Source of the DNA: Microbotryomycetes sp. JL201
Taxonomy: Eukaryota; Basidiomycota; Microbotryomycetes
Direction: 5' to 3'
DNA: 64,000 nucleotides
Assembly (NCBI GenBank): GCA_033819885.1
Contig: JAQYUZ010000043.1
Location: forward strand, 88,343-152,342
Shown: in pieces, positions 23,241 to 35,800 of the stretch
How positions within the stretch are numbered: position 1 is the first letter of the stretch
How the letters are laid out: every line of letters starts with the position of its first letter
Notes under the pieces: model-generated
Seen by the model: the letters and a program-made list of their open reading frames with translations, nothing else
Databases searched by the model: none
Told to the model about the DNA's origin: nothing
Program-made: the position numbers and the translations under genes

Positions 23241-23868
23241 GGCTAGGAAAGGATGAGACGGTGCTGCTGCCGTCCTGATCGGGGGAACAAAGGGGCAGCA
23301 AGAGTTTGAGCTTGGCGCGTTCACCCCAGACGAAGCGGCGCGAGCGGACCGCCGTGCCGCCATGCGGGTCGTTCCTTCTGCACGCAAACAGGAGAAAGCA
23401 TGTAAGCCGGAAGCCGTTCAGAATATTCAATAGCATTCATACAATTCTAGACCCCGAAATCGTACACCGGGAAATTACAAATCTAGCGTAATCTCAAGGT
23501 CAAACTCCAACCGTGCCCTGCATGCTCTTGGGCTGTAATATGCTTTCAGTATTTGCTTGCGACCATGTTTATGGCTCATTCGGACTCGCGGGCTCCACTG
23601 CCGCCGCCCAGCATACTCGAGCTTGGGCCGCTTGATCCAGTCGCGACAATGTGCATGCCAACAGGCTTCAGATCACGAATCAGAAGTAGCTTTGATTCAA
23701 ATCATCATGTAGCCTCTTTCGATTTAGTTGAGAAACAGCGCCCCTCGGCAAAGCTCGGCAGAGGACCCTCTTGATCATGTGGCTCCCAAAAGTGGCGCAC
23801 CGCAAGCGAAGAGGAACCGACAGGCTTGCTTTCTCGTTCCCCTTGATACTTGCCTTTACTCGCTCAAC
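23241..23868. promoter_or_regulatory. Divergent intergenic region PanE-like / IDO
   Basis: Roughly 630 bp without a supported gene; expected to hold both promoters. A long plus-strand frame leads into the dioxygenase start but has no conserved content. Confidence 0.4.
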
Positions 23869-25579
23869 ATGTTGCGCACGACGAGAGGACTCAATCCTGC
23901 GCGCAAGTCTTGCCTGACGCGCACCCTGGCATCACATGCCTCGATCACACCACCTCCCGAGCTCGTTGAGGGTTTTGCCGTCGACCAGCGCGACAAGCTG
24001 CCCATCTTTACCGTTTCTAAAGAGCGAGGGCACGTCGTGGACATGTATATCAATCAACACACTGCTGACATGGGACGACATTTTCAGTTTCCTGCCTCGC
24101 GTGGATCCTCAGCAAATGCTGCCAAAGGCTTTCGCCCCGCTCGAGAGCTTGCTCAATCGAATGACCATCATTCAGCGCGACGGGTCCCGTGGGTTGCTCG
24201 CCTTGGGCCAGTTTGGCGACGCTGTCAAGTCTGAGCTCGACACTGCCGACCTCATCAGAAAAGTTGAAAACGTCATCAAGGCCGGAGACCGTCGACTAAT
24301 TTCGGCCCTCTTCCGTGATTTTGGCTTTTGCACGTCCGCATACTTGCTCGAGCCAGTCGACTTGTCCTTCCGCGCAACAGGACAGTACTCTGTCGGTCGA
24401 GATGTGCTGCCAGAGTGTCTGGCGAAACCGATGAGTTTGTTGGCAGACGCCACCGGCTCACACGCCTACCTTGATTACGTCTCTTACGCTCTTCAAAATT
24501 ACGTTCGTCTCGACCCACAATCGTCCGCTGAGACGGTCGGCGACCCAGCGGCGTGGGCCCCAGAGAATTTGGCTTTGATCCGGGCTTTCGAAAACTCGAC
24601 CGGCAGCGAAGCGGGATTCATCCTGGTACACGTGGCAATGGTCGCCTATACCGGCCAAGTTGTCAACCATACCGAAAACGTACTCAAAGCTGCCAATGAG
24701 CGAGACAGAGTTGGGTTCCGCCACTCAATGTCGGCTTTGCTCGACGTCTTTCGCCAGATTAACCGCGCTATGGACACCATGTGGAGCTGGTCACGCCCAG
24801 TTGACTACTTGAGCTTCAGGACGTTCATCATGGGTCTGGCTCCAAAGCATGGAAATCGCATGTTTCCGACTGGTGTCATTTATGAAGGCGTGTCGGACGA
24901 GCCTCAATACTTCCGGGGCGAGAGTGGAAGTCAAGACAATATCATCCCGGTCGCCGACAATCTGCTGCAAATCACAAAAAGCCTGCCTGACAATGAATTG
25001 ACTCGCACTCTTCGAGAATTCCGACACTATCGTCCGTCGGCGCAGCGCATCTACGTCGACACACTCGAAGCCCGCGCCACGGAGGCAAATGTGGCGGACT
25101 TTGCCAAAGCCGACAAGCAAAGTCTTGGTAAGTCATTCGTTTCGCCTGCTTGGAACACGGGGGTCGACCTGAAAGTACATTCATGCGCAGCCTATTACAT
25201 ACTCATGCTCGACCAGGTTCGCGAATTCCGAGACCGTCATTGGCGCTTTGTCAAATCCTACATCATCAAGTATTCGGACTACAACATCGCCACAGGCGGT
25301 TCACCTATTCTGCACTACCTTCCAAACAATTTGCGCACGGTTCTTGGCGTCATGGCTGACGCCTTTACGCTCTTGCCGTCATCAGCAGACTTGCCTCCTG
25401 AGTTGGCCGCTCAAGTCGACGCTGTTCGAGGACGGGCCGAGACTCAATTGCGTGTGTTGGACCGTGAAGTGACTCAGTTCGAGTCTCAAGTGAAAGGTGT
25501 TGATGACAAGCGTGCGTCTACTTGGCATGATGGCACGCGCTGGAACAAGGGAATGGTCGGGTGTGATGGTGTCGGTTAG
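23869..25579 (+). CDS. BNA2: Indoleamine 2,3-dioxygenase (fungal IDO)
   Basis: 534 residues in three exons: 23869-24044, 24088-25127, 25191-25579. Heme enzyme opening the indole ring of tryptophan to N-formylkynurenine, the first step to NAD+ in fungi. Conserved blocks: IMGLAPKHGNRMFPTGVIYE, YFRGESGSQDNIIPVADNLL and REFRDRHWRFVKSYI, the last carrying the expected heme-ligating His. It is longer than yeast Bna2 (about 450), like the larger fungal IDO paralogues, so the exact paralogue and symbol are tentative. The first 20 residues (MLRTTRGLNPARKSCLTRT) are basic and could target mitochondria. Intron 1 is only 43 bp. Just after the stop, another frame encodes a hydrophobic stretch (about 25578-25640) that an alternative splice might attach. 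Confidence 0.85.
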
Positions 25580-25941
25580 GCTGCCAGTCATTGCGTTGGC
25601 CTCAGTGTCGGTTTTGTCTGTTGCTTTGCTGCTGTACAGTACCTCGGACACGGTTGGCTTGCAGCAACGACAAAAACAAGACGCTTGTCTGCCTAATTGG
25701 GAGAGTAGCTAGTCTGATCTCAATGCTCTCGCCGACTTTTTTTTTGTTGGTTTCTCTTTGTATAGTCCGTCTGTCTCCGAGTTCAGTATACTGATTGGCG
25801 TTGCAAAGCAGTTCTTTATGTCTTCTACGACTCGCTGTCAGGCCACAGAGCAGGCACGGCCGTCTGGACTTCTTTCGCCTCTTCTACAAACGAAAACCAC
25901 AACAATACATGCTGTCAGCACTTTGAAAAGCGAGCTCCAGG
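25580..25941. other. Convergent 3' region IDO / coiled-coil gene
   Basis: T-rich on the plus strand around 25735-25760, in keeping with a 3' UTR. No gene seen. Confidence 0.4.
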
Positions 25942-26669
25942 TCACCAGCGAGACTTGCCATCTTTGAAAAACGCCAAGCGCTGACACTGCAAATCGCAAT
26001 CGCGATGTAATTCTTCGATCTCGGTGACTGTAGATGTTAAAAGGTGCTGCACGGCAGACTGAATTAGCGCGTCAGTATCCTGCGTTGACAATGCTGTGTT
26101 GTTTTCGGTGGCACAAAGAACAAAAGGGGAAGCGCACCGCGTGTTGTTCGAGGATGGCAGACATCTGCTTGAGCAACTTTGGTACTTCATTCTCAAACTC
26201 TGTTTCTTTCGCCGCTTGAAGCTTGATCAATTCATCACTGTAGTCAACCCTTGCCATCGTCAGCTCATTGACCTGAAAGACGTGCGCACCCTCGCGTCTC
26301 GCAAGCGACTTGGGACTCACATGCGAGCTTGGTAGCTGCTCAACACGTCCCTAACTTTGGTTTGATACTCTGCCGCGGTCTTTTCAGCTTGAGCAAGCGC
26401 CGTCGTCGCTTGAGCTTTCGACTCGCGAGCCTCTCTAATTGCCCTCTCGCGATGACGCAGCAACAACTCGCTAACAGCTAAGAACTCGTCAGCTTCGCAA
26501 GGAACCGTTACCGAGCGGGGATAGTCCGCTCGTTCCCCATTCGTGCCGAATTTGAACGGTACCGAAGCAAAAGGCGGTCTTTCTGATGCATAACTCACAG
26601 CGCCTTGTCGTCGCTCACCAAGCTAGAATCGCTATTTTGGCGTGCAGCCGATGTCCTATTGGGCGCCAT
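25942..26669 (-). CDS. Small coiled-coil protein of unknown function
   Basis: 156 residues in four exons on the minus strand: 26669-26599, 26470-26321, 26249-26138, 26079-25942 (471 nt, whole codons). It starts MAPNRTSAARQNSDSS, then is almost entirely charged heptad-like helix (ELLLRHRERAIREARESKAQ, AEYQTKVRDVLSSYQ, ELIKLQAAKETEFENEVPKL, TVTEIEELHRDCDLQC). Two Cys lie near the C-terminus. No family recognised; size and composition resemble small structural subunits of kinetochore, spindle or vesicle-tether complexes, but nothing specific supports that. The splice model is supported only by phase and consensus sites. The acceptor of intron 2 (AAG) is inferred. Confidence 0.6.
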
Positions 26670-26797
26670 CACCCAACAAGCGCGATTTCTGAGTGAGGGA
26701 GAGAGAAGAAGAAAGTACAAGAACAGATCTCGGGACAGGCTGACGCCATTTTTCGTTTGCAATCGAGTCGACAGCTCAAGACAGTACAAAAGCGATG

Positions 26798-29499
26798 CTA
26801 TCGGTTATCCAGATCTTCCGTCCTGCGCGACCTCGTGCGCGTTGAGCGGCCCTCGGGTTCATCTTCCGCTTTGCGTTTCCTGCATCGAATGTGCGTCAGT
26901 AAAGACACGAAGACTCGGTTTATGGCATATCGGTCAACCCACCTGGGTTCGTCATAATCATCGTCATAAATACGACGCGTCCGGCGTCTTCCACCGTCAT
27001 AGTCCTCACTCTCGTCTCTCGAACGCCGCCCATCGTCGTCGCGCCTCGACCTCGACCTCTTCGAGCGACCGAGCTCGTCTTCGTCATCGTCTTCCTCGTC
27101 GTACCTCGTACTTCTGCGCTCGTCGCCCTCGCCTCGTCTCCTCCGACTACTCGAATCATCTCTGTCATAGTCCCGACGACTAGATCGCCTGTCCTCTGGT
27201 TCCGCAGAGTCCCTGGGCGTAGCAGAATGCGCACGACCTTTGACCTTGAAGGCTTCGTCTTCATGACCGTCTTCGTCATCATACTTGCGCCTACTACGAC
27301 GCTCGACGCCGCCACGTTCTCGCGAGTGGTCTCGCGAGTCGCGCCCGCCCCCTGCACCTCCAGGTCCTTCGTCATCATACCTCGACGATCGTCTCGCAGC
27401 TCGGCGACTATCCTCATCGTCATAAGGCAAGGGTTCGCGTTTCGGTTTAGGCGAGCTTTGTGCAGCGCCACCTCCTCCATAGTCGAGTCCTTCGTTTGTT
27501 GAACCTTGTTGCTGACGGTCTTTATCGAAATAAGTCCGACTTGAACGAGGGCCGGTGGGGACTGGACCGGCATTTCGAGGACCTGTGGGTACATTTGGTG
27601 GCAAACTGGCCCTCGGTCCTGTCGGAACTGCTCAAGGTCAACGCATTAGTCAATGTCAGGCGAACGCAGACGAAACTCGGACGGCTCACCTCCTGGCATA
27701 GGCTGACCTGGGAAAGCTTGACCTGGAAATCCGGAACGACCCGGCATTTGCATGCCCGGCATGCCAAACGGTGGCCGATTCATCGTTCCGAAACCTGCCA
27801 TGTTCATACCCGGTTGCTGCCCCATCTGCACAAGACAAAGGTTCAAGCGTAAGCAATGATTTCGTCAGAAGCGAAATCACAGCGTGACTTGCTTGCTGCG
27901 GAGGCAAATTTGACGGCACGCTGTTGTTGTCGCCGCCTTGCTCTGGCTCCTGTTTGACAGTGCCTTCACCGTTGCCATTTGTCGCTTTTTGATCGACCTC
28001 ATTCAAGCCGCCAGTACCATTGGCATGGGTAGGCTGCATGCCATTTCCCCCAGGGACGCCACCTTGCATCGGGTATCCTGCCATGCCTTGCATACCACCC
28101 TGTCCTTGCATTTGTGACGTTCCCTGCATATGACCATTGGGCATTCCCATCATGGCGGCCATTCCAGGCATGTTTGGCATGCCCGACATGGCTGGCATAG
28201 CCGGCATACCTCCCGGCATTCCCGGCATTCCTCCGCCTTGCATGCTTGGCATGCCTCCCATCTGACCCATCCCAGGCATCATTCCCATCATTGGTCCTGG
28301 CATCTGAGGTCCACCACTGCCAGGCTGGAACCCGATAATGGTTGCCATCAGGACGGCCTTGTTTTCGGGCGAGAGCTTCTGCCAAGCTTCGGCGAGATCT
28401 CCTGATGCGAAAGCCTGTCGCAGACGAGCATCAAGCGATCAGTCTATAGATTTGTCAAAAATCGAGACCGTCAGTGCGCTTACGGCCCAGGGGTTCATGT
28501 CTGCGTTTTCAGACTCTCGCAATCGTTTCTGTTTGAGCACGTAATTTTTCCAAGCGAGCTCGTTCATGCCATAGTTGAAGTAGTCGGCCTGATTGGCTCC
28601 CGGTTTGCGCCAAGGCTTGTCTTCCAAGCTGTCAATGTCGAGGTCGAACAAATCGTTGCCGTGCTCGTCCTTCATGATGGCTTCCACGTCGATGCTCGGT
28701 TTCTCGAGGTACTCAAGTGGGACGAGTGAGCCCTTTGGTACAAGACTCGGCACAAGAGATTCGGCCTTCTGCTCAGAGTCTTGGGCAACATCGGCCATGG
28801 CTTGGTCGTCGGCAGTTGAAGGAGGCAGCAAAGGGTTCGTCTGCTGATTGGCGGCTGAAGGCAAAGCGCCTGGCCTGTCGAGCGGTTGATATTCTGTGGT
28901 CGCAGCGGGTGCTGATGCTGTGGCTTGACACCGCGAATGCTGTGGTCAGCTGTGTTGCGAGCTGGTCAACGACGAGGGTTCGTTGACGTACTCTTGGCGG
29001 GAGCGGGCGCAAGCGGCGCGGCAGGCTTGAGTTGACTGTGAAGAATGGATCTAGGTCAGATGAAGCTGGCGAGTAAGCGCTTTGGAGTGCAGAACTGACG
29101 GCGGGGGTGGGGCGGTCGCGTCGCCGTCGAGGATGATCTCGACGTCCTAGTCCGAAGCGTGCGTCAGTATCAGCATTCATCTGTGTTCGTTTACTTGCTC
29201 ACATCCTCGCTGTCTTCGTCACCGTCGCCGTCATCGTTCGCTGCAGGCGCCGTCGCCGATGCAGTCGCGCCAGCGGCAGCGGCGACACTGCACGACCAAG
29301 ACTCATTCAGCAAGCTTTCGAACGCAACACTGGAAACCGACTGACTTTGCCTCCGACTTCGTTCGAGCCGCTGCGCAGGCGAAATCAGCCCGTCAGCGCC
29401 TGTGCACGGACTGACTGCCGATGATGACCTACCCGTTGGCTGAGTCGCTTCTTCGTCATCCGTGTCGGCTCCATACAGAAACTCTTCATCTTCATCCAT
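26798..29499 (-). CDS. FIP1: Pre-mRNA 3'-end processing factor Fip1
   Basis: 757 residues in eight exons on the minus strand: 29499-29203, 29146-29100, 29050-28992, 28917-28484, 28414-27881, 27825-27690, 27627-26943, 26879-26798 (2274 nt). Fip1 tethers poly(A) polymerase to the cleavage/polyadenylation factor. It begins [10 protein letters not shown] (acidic start typical of Fip1) and carries the conserved Fip1 motif [20 protein letters not shown] followed by [15 protein letters not shown]. After this come a Met/Gly/Pro-rich region with repeated PGM units, a GPR-containing segment and a C-terminal Arg/Asp/Ser-rich tail of about 230 residues like the RD region of animal FIP1L1, much longer than in yeast (327 residues in total). 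Head-to-head with ATP23, 154 bp apart. Confidence 0.9.
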
Positions 29500-29653
29500 G
29501 GCTGTCGAGGCGCGGAGTTTAGGTGCTGGCCGCGTCAGGAATTGCTCGAAAGGCCAAGCCGAGAGTTGAGCTGATTTTCATCAGCTCGAGCTCGCCGCGT
29601 CAATCATTCACTTTTCAAACTTGACGTGACACGTCTCGCAAGCACTCGCGACT

Positions 29654-30814
29654 ATGCCGCTCGATACTGAATCTGTGTCATTCAAGCGCTCGTTTGAACG
29701 ATGGCGCTCAACTATCAGCTCGCTCGTTTCCACGACCACGGCGGCGCCGTTGCACTGCGAGCCAAGTTCAGCCATGGATCCAAATTGGGAGGACGGCAAA
29801 GTGATGCAGCAGCAGCCCGCAGCAACAGCAAACGAAACTGCAGAGACGATGGACGCAGCCGCGCTCGACAAGGAACGGAAACGATTGCGCAAAGAGTGCA
29901 AGACGTGCGAGAAGTGGAGAGACGAATTGACACGAGAAAGTCAGTACCACTTGCCTTGTGTCTCTTGCTCCTGTTCTGGTCTCCCGTCCAGGCTCATCTG
30001 TCCCGCCGCGTGCACGTGACCTTGCTCCTTCTGTACGGAAGCTGATCCTCTACGCGACCTCATCTCGTTCTCATGAATTAGGCCCAATTATTCGGTTCAT
30101 GCTGCAACACGTGTCGCTGCTCCCTCCACCTCCGAACGCTCCGCCTGCCGAAACCTCGCCAACGCCACACTTGCCTCTGCCTATTGTCTGTAAACCTTGT
30201 CCGCCCACATTGGCCGGCGGCTACTCGTCATCACTCGGCATCTTGCTTTGTCAAAATAGATTCATGAGCAAGAGGCACGTAGAAGATGCACTCGCGCACG
30301 AGCTCGTGCACGCTTGGGACGAAAGGCGGTTCGAGGTCAAAGGAGAGTGGGCCAAAGATTTAAGGGCGCACGCGTGCACAGAGGTTAGCCTTCTTCGATC
30401 AGTGAAGGATCCTTTTTTTGCAGAACTATTCTCTGACATGTTTGAGCGCACTAGATCCGCGCAGAAAACCTCAGTGGCGATTGTAGATGGGGTCGCGAGT
30501 TTACAAGGCGCAACTGGTCCTGGACAAAGCAACAGCAGGTACTTGTGACCAAACTTCGAATTCGCCAAGATTATGCCGAGCTGACATGCTTTGTGCCATT
30601 TTTGCAATCAGGCTTGCGTCCGCAGGAGAGCCATCTTGTCCGTCGCGGCAAACCCGAATTGTCCATCGCGAGAAGCGGCAGAAAAGGCCGTCAACGAAGT
30701 ATTTGAAAGCTGTTGGAGCGACACGCGGCCGTTTGACGAGGTGCGCGTCTTCGAATCGTCTCGATCAAGCCAAATTAATGATTGACTGCTTATTGCTACC
30801 AGATCTATGCGTGA
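29654..30814 (+). CDS. ATP23: Mitochondrial inner membrane metalloprotease/chaperone Atp23
   Basis: 270 residues in five exons: 29654-29939, 30082-30383, 30455-30538, 30612-30740, 30803-30814. Intermembrane-space zinc protease that processes Atp6 and aids assembly of the ATP synthase Fo sector. Motifs: [11 protein letters not shown] (conserved Cys pair), [14 protein letters not shown] (zinc-binding HExxH) and, across two splice junctions, [31 protein letters not shown] and [10 protein letters not shown]. The last exon encodes only IYA and the stop, matching the usual end of the family. Its stop is 20 bp from that of HIS6 on the other strand. The first 75 residues are less conserved and the start could be a later ATG. 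Confidence 0.93.
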
Positions 30815-30834
30815 TTCCAATGGTGCCTGGCGCG

Positions 30835-32262
30835 TTACGACTGCTTCGAAACTTTTCTCTTGTTGTATTCTACCAACTCGTTGAACTTGACCTGGCTGCC
30901 TCCGAAAATGTCGAGTGCGCTGAACGAGGGCAAAAACATCAGTCACAGTTGCTCCCATCGTCTATCAAACGATTCTCACCTTCCGTAAGTAAGATCCACT
31001 TTTCCTTGCGACAGTCTGTCGACAAGATCAAGGTCGTTCACACCTGTAGAATCCGCTTGTAAGTGCATTGCGCGCGCGCATTGATATTCGTTGGATCTTA
31101 CTCTTTGCGCCCCCTGCATACGTTGCAGGAATCTTCGACCATTGACCGAGCTCTGCGGGAACGTTTGAAAAGTCAGGTCGACAATACAGCGTAAGAGGCA
31201 CTTGTGTTTGCTCACTCTCGACCAGCTGTTCGTCAATGCCTTGGCACAAACCTTCGACATCTGCTGCGTGAATCAAAAATTCACTGACGACCATGATCGA
31301 ATTCATCAGTCTGGCTGACTCGGAATAGCGAGGCAGCAGCGTTGGTCTGACCTAGAGTGTTCTGCCAGCAATGCGAGAGATTCTGCAAAGCGAGCGCGCC
31401 CGCGCGCGCACGAAAGACGTGAGCATCCGAATGGAACAGATCTCACGCCCAACATACCCTCGTTGACCTCCATATCTGTCAATTCTTGCCACCTGTTCAT
31501 GGCGACGATCCACTTGTTGTCTCTTCTTCGACAGCTGAGAGTGGCAGTCACAAGTGTGTCAGTCGCCGTGGGTTTTCGGTTCGGATTTTGACAAGATGCT
31601 GGCTGACCTGACATCGACGACGAGTCTTTGCCTCTCAACTTTTTCCGACAATCTTCGTAGTCGGTCTAGATCAAATTTTGCAGAAGGAAACAAGTAAGAG
31701 GTGACGATGACCTGTGCGATGGTTTGCAAAAGCGTCAGCAAGCGAGCGACCTTTCTTTTGGTATCACGGCACGGGGATGCGATAGAGTACCTTTTGAGCC
31801 CCGGCATCTATCCAATCTAGCGCGTTGGTATCCGTGATGCCTCCTCCAAGGTGCAATCCATCTGAGGCGCGAGAGACGTGTCAATCGTTAAAGAGAGGCC
31901 CGAGCGTGCGTTGACTTTTGACAAGTCGATGAGCTCGCACCTGGCCATGCCTGGAGAGCCTGTCGTGCTGCATCATCGTTGCCAGGTCCAAGTTTGATGA
32001 CGTGACCGCCTGTGAGGCTGTGCGTTCTGTACAAGTCTGCATAGTACGACGGCGGATGGCTGCGAACAAAGGACGGCGGCGGCCAAGGTCAGCCGCGCCA
32101 AATTATGCCATGGAAGCAGCGTGAAATCGAAAATGTCAGCCGAGACGCATAGACTGACGTCGACACAAAGTTTGTTGTGAGATTGTCCGTGTCGAGGGTG
32201 CCGCCGACGATCTGCTTGACCTTGCCGTGGTGCAAGTCAATGCATGGCCGGAACACGCTCAT
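30835..32262 (-). CDS. HIS6: ProFAR isomerase (phosphoribosylformimino-AICAR ribotide isomerase), histidine biosynthesis
   Basis: 257 residues in ten exons on the minus strand: 32262-32159, 32059-31941, 31861-31791, 31711-31608, 31534-31458, 31382-31352, 31283-31216, 31152-31102, 31043-30980, 30919-30835 (774 nt; yeast His6 is 261 residues). Catalyses the Amadori rearrangement in step 4 of histidine synthesis, with a TIM-barrel fold. It starts [20 protein letters not shown] with the catalytic-type Asp near the N-terminus. Further blocks are [58 protein letters not shown] and [20 protein letters not shown]. Exon 6 is 31 nt. Divergent from the WD-repeat gene by 166 bp. Confidence 0.95.
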
Positions 32263-32428
32263 ATCTGGCTGGAAAGGAGTGCTCGGCTAGACGCAGCGAG
32301 TATGAAAGGCCGGTCCAGTTGTGAGAACAGAGTGGGAAAGCACTTGACTTTGTCCGGTCGGTCGCTCGCAGCAGCTCTTCTCTTGTTCCTCCCCGCGCCT
32401 TGCACGGCCAGAGAATCGGCCTGAAGCA

Positions 32429-34382
<1,954 letters not shown>

Positions 34383-35056
34383 ATGCAAATCATTGCTTCT
34401 TGCTTGCAACAAGCTTGTTATTGAATATGGACTTTTCGTGCAAAGTCTCTTTGGTGGAATACGGTCGCAAGCGAGAACGGGCTTTGCGTTGTCCCCCGAA
34501 TGAAGACAACTCTGCACATATTCCGATGAGCGCCGTGTCGGTCGTCGCATGTTGTCTGTTTGTTTGTTTTGCAGACAATGGCTTGGCTGCTTTTGCTGCG
34601 TGTGTCACGATGTTGCGCGCGCCCGCTCGAGTTGTCGTCGACCAAAGCAAACGCAAACCGCCGCATGCCCTGCAACCGCGCACGCCTCGATCGGGCGGCG
34701 CAGAGTTGTCATGGACCCCGTGTGTGTGTGTGAGTGTGTGCGCGCTTGTTTGGTGAGAGATGCATCTCGACGGGAGCCCTTTGTTTTGATGCCCGCTCAA
34801 GACGGCCTCAAGTGCCTGCCTGTAGACGATCACAGTCGACGCGCACGCTTTGACACTCGAATTAGCGCGTTCGCTTGACGGAGAATCATAATATAGTTAG
34901 TTTGCAATCGGATGGGGGATGTGATGTCTTGTGTACACTGTTTGCTCTGAAATTCCGAGTCACGTGCTCGCTCGCAACAGGGTCGACACGTTTCGCGCTC
35001 GGCTCGCGTTCGTGACTTGGTAATCGTCTCGAACGAACCTCGTGGTGGCACAAGTC
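34383..35056. other. Intergenic region WD gene / RAMP4-like
   Basis: 674 bp with no convincing gene. Contains a short GT-rich tract (about 34721-34742) and a CACGTG box at 34961-34966, about 90 bp upstream of the RAMP4-like ATG. Confidence 0.4.
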
Positions 35057-35548
35057 ATGGTCAGTCAATTGTGCCGTCAAGAGCTCGAGCTCGGTCCGCA
35101 CGCGCGCATACGTGTGCGACTGTAGTCCGTTCCCGTCAACGCGACGCACACTGTAAACTCGCACGCGTCAGCCAGCAGCACTGACCTCAACCCTCCTCTC
35201 CTCTCCCGTCTCGATTCATTTTGTAGCCGACGAAACAATCAACTCCGATCGCGTTGCGCAAACGCAACGACGCGTTTCACTCACGCGCAGGCAAGCGCAC
35301 ACCGCTCAAAGCTCACGACCCGCTCGAACGACGACAGGCTCTGCCGCGTTGGATCGTTTGGTCCTTACTCGTCTTGCTCGGCGGAGGTTGTGAGTAGTCC
35401 GGTTCCACGCACCCCTAAGGGAAATTCAAGCACGCATTGACATCATACCATGGCATGGTCCCGGCTCGACTCGACTCGACTAGTCTTGTTTGAGCTCGCC
35501 CAACTCGTGTTCAACTATTTCTCACCACCGCCGCTCAAACTCAGGTAG
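35057..35548 (+). CDS. RAMP4/SERP1/Ysy6-like stress-associated ER membrane protein
   Basis: 76 residues in three exons: 35057-35059 (the ATG alone), 35227-35389, 35484-35548. The spliced product MPTKQSTPIALRKRNDAFHS resembles RAMP4/Ysy6, small tail-anchored proteins at the ER translocon that stabilise nascent membrane proteins under stress. A basic stretch (RAGKRTPLKAHDPLERR) precedes a single C-terminal membrane helix (RWIVWSLLVLLGGGFLFELA). Phases agree across both introns. The acceptor of intron 2 is within a CGACT repeat. The main uncertainty is the ATG-only exon, since an unspliced alternative start is not visible. Convergent with SMC4 (252 bp). Confidence 0.78.
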
Positions 35549-35800
35549 TCTTCGCTCTTGAACGGACCAGGATAAACCTGTTGTATTGATAGCTATCGCG
35601 TGTGCGAACGGGTCCAGGGAGGGGGGCGCTCGAGCTTTCCGCCTCCAGAGACGACACGAAAACGAAAACACAACACGTCGATTGCAAACCCGGCCACAAA
35701 ACTACATCCGGAAAGGTGACACAGCTAGCCACGAGTCCAATAATAAACAACGGAAAGACGAAAAGAACAAGAAACAGACCGCGAAACCCGATGCTCCGGA

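Noticed and set aside
26798-27600. Overlapping Met/Thr/Arg-rich frame inside FIP1
   Set aside because: It is the alternative reading of the Arg-Asp-rich Fip1 tail; only the Fip1 frame joins the upstream exons in phase.
34721-34742. GT-rich tract as a possible telomere-like or satellite repeat
   Set aside because: Short, imperfect dinucleotide run; no longer array or telomeric unit present.
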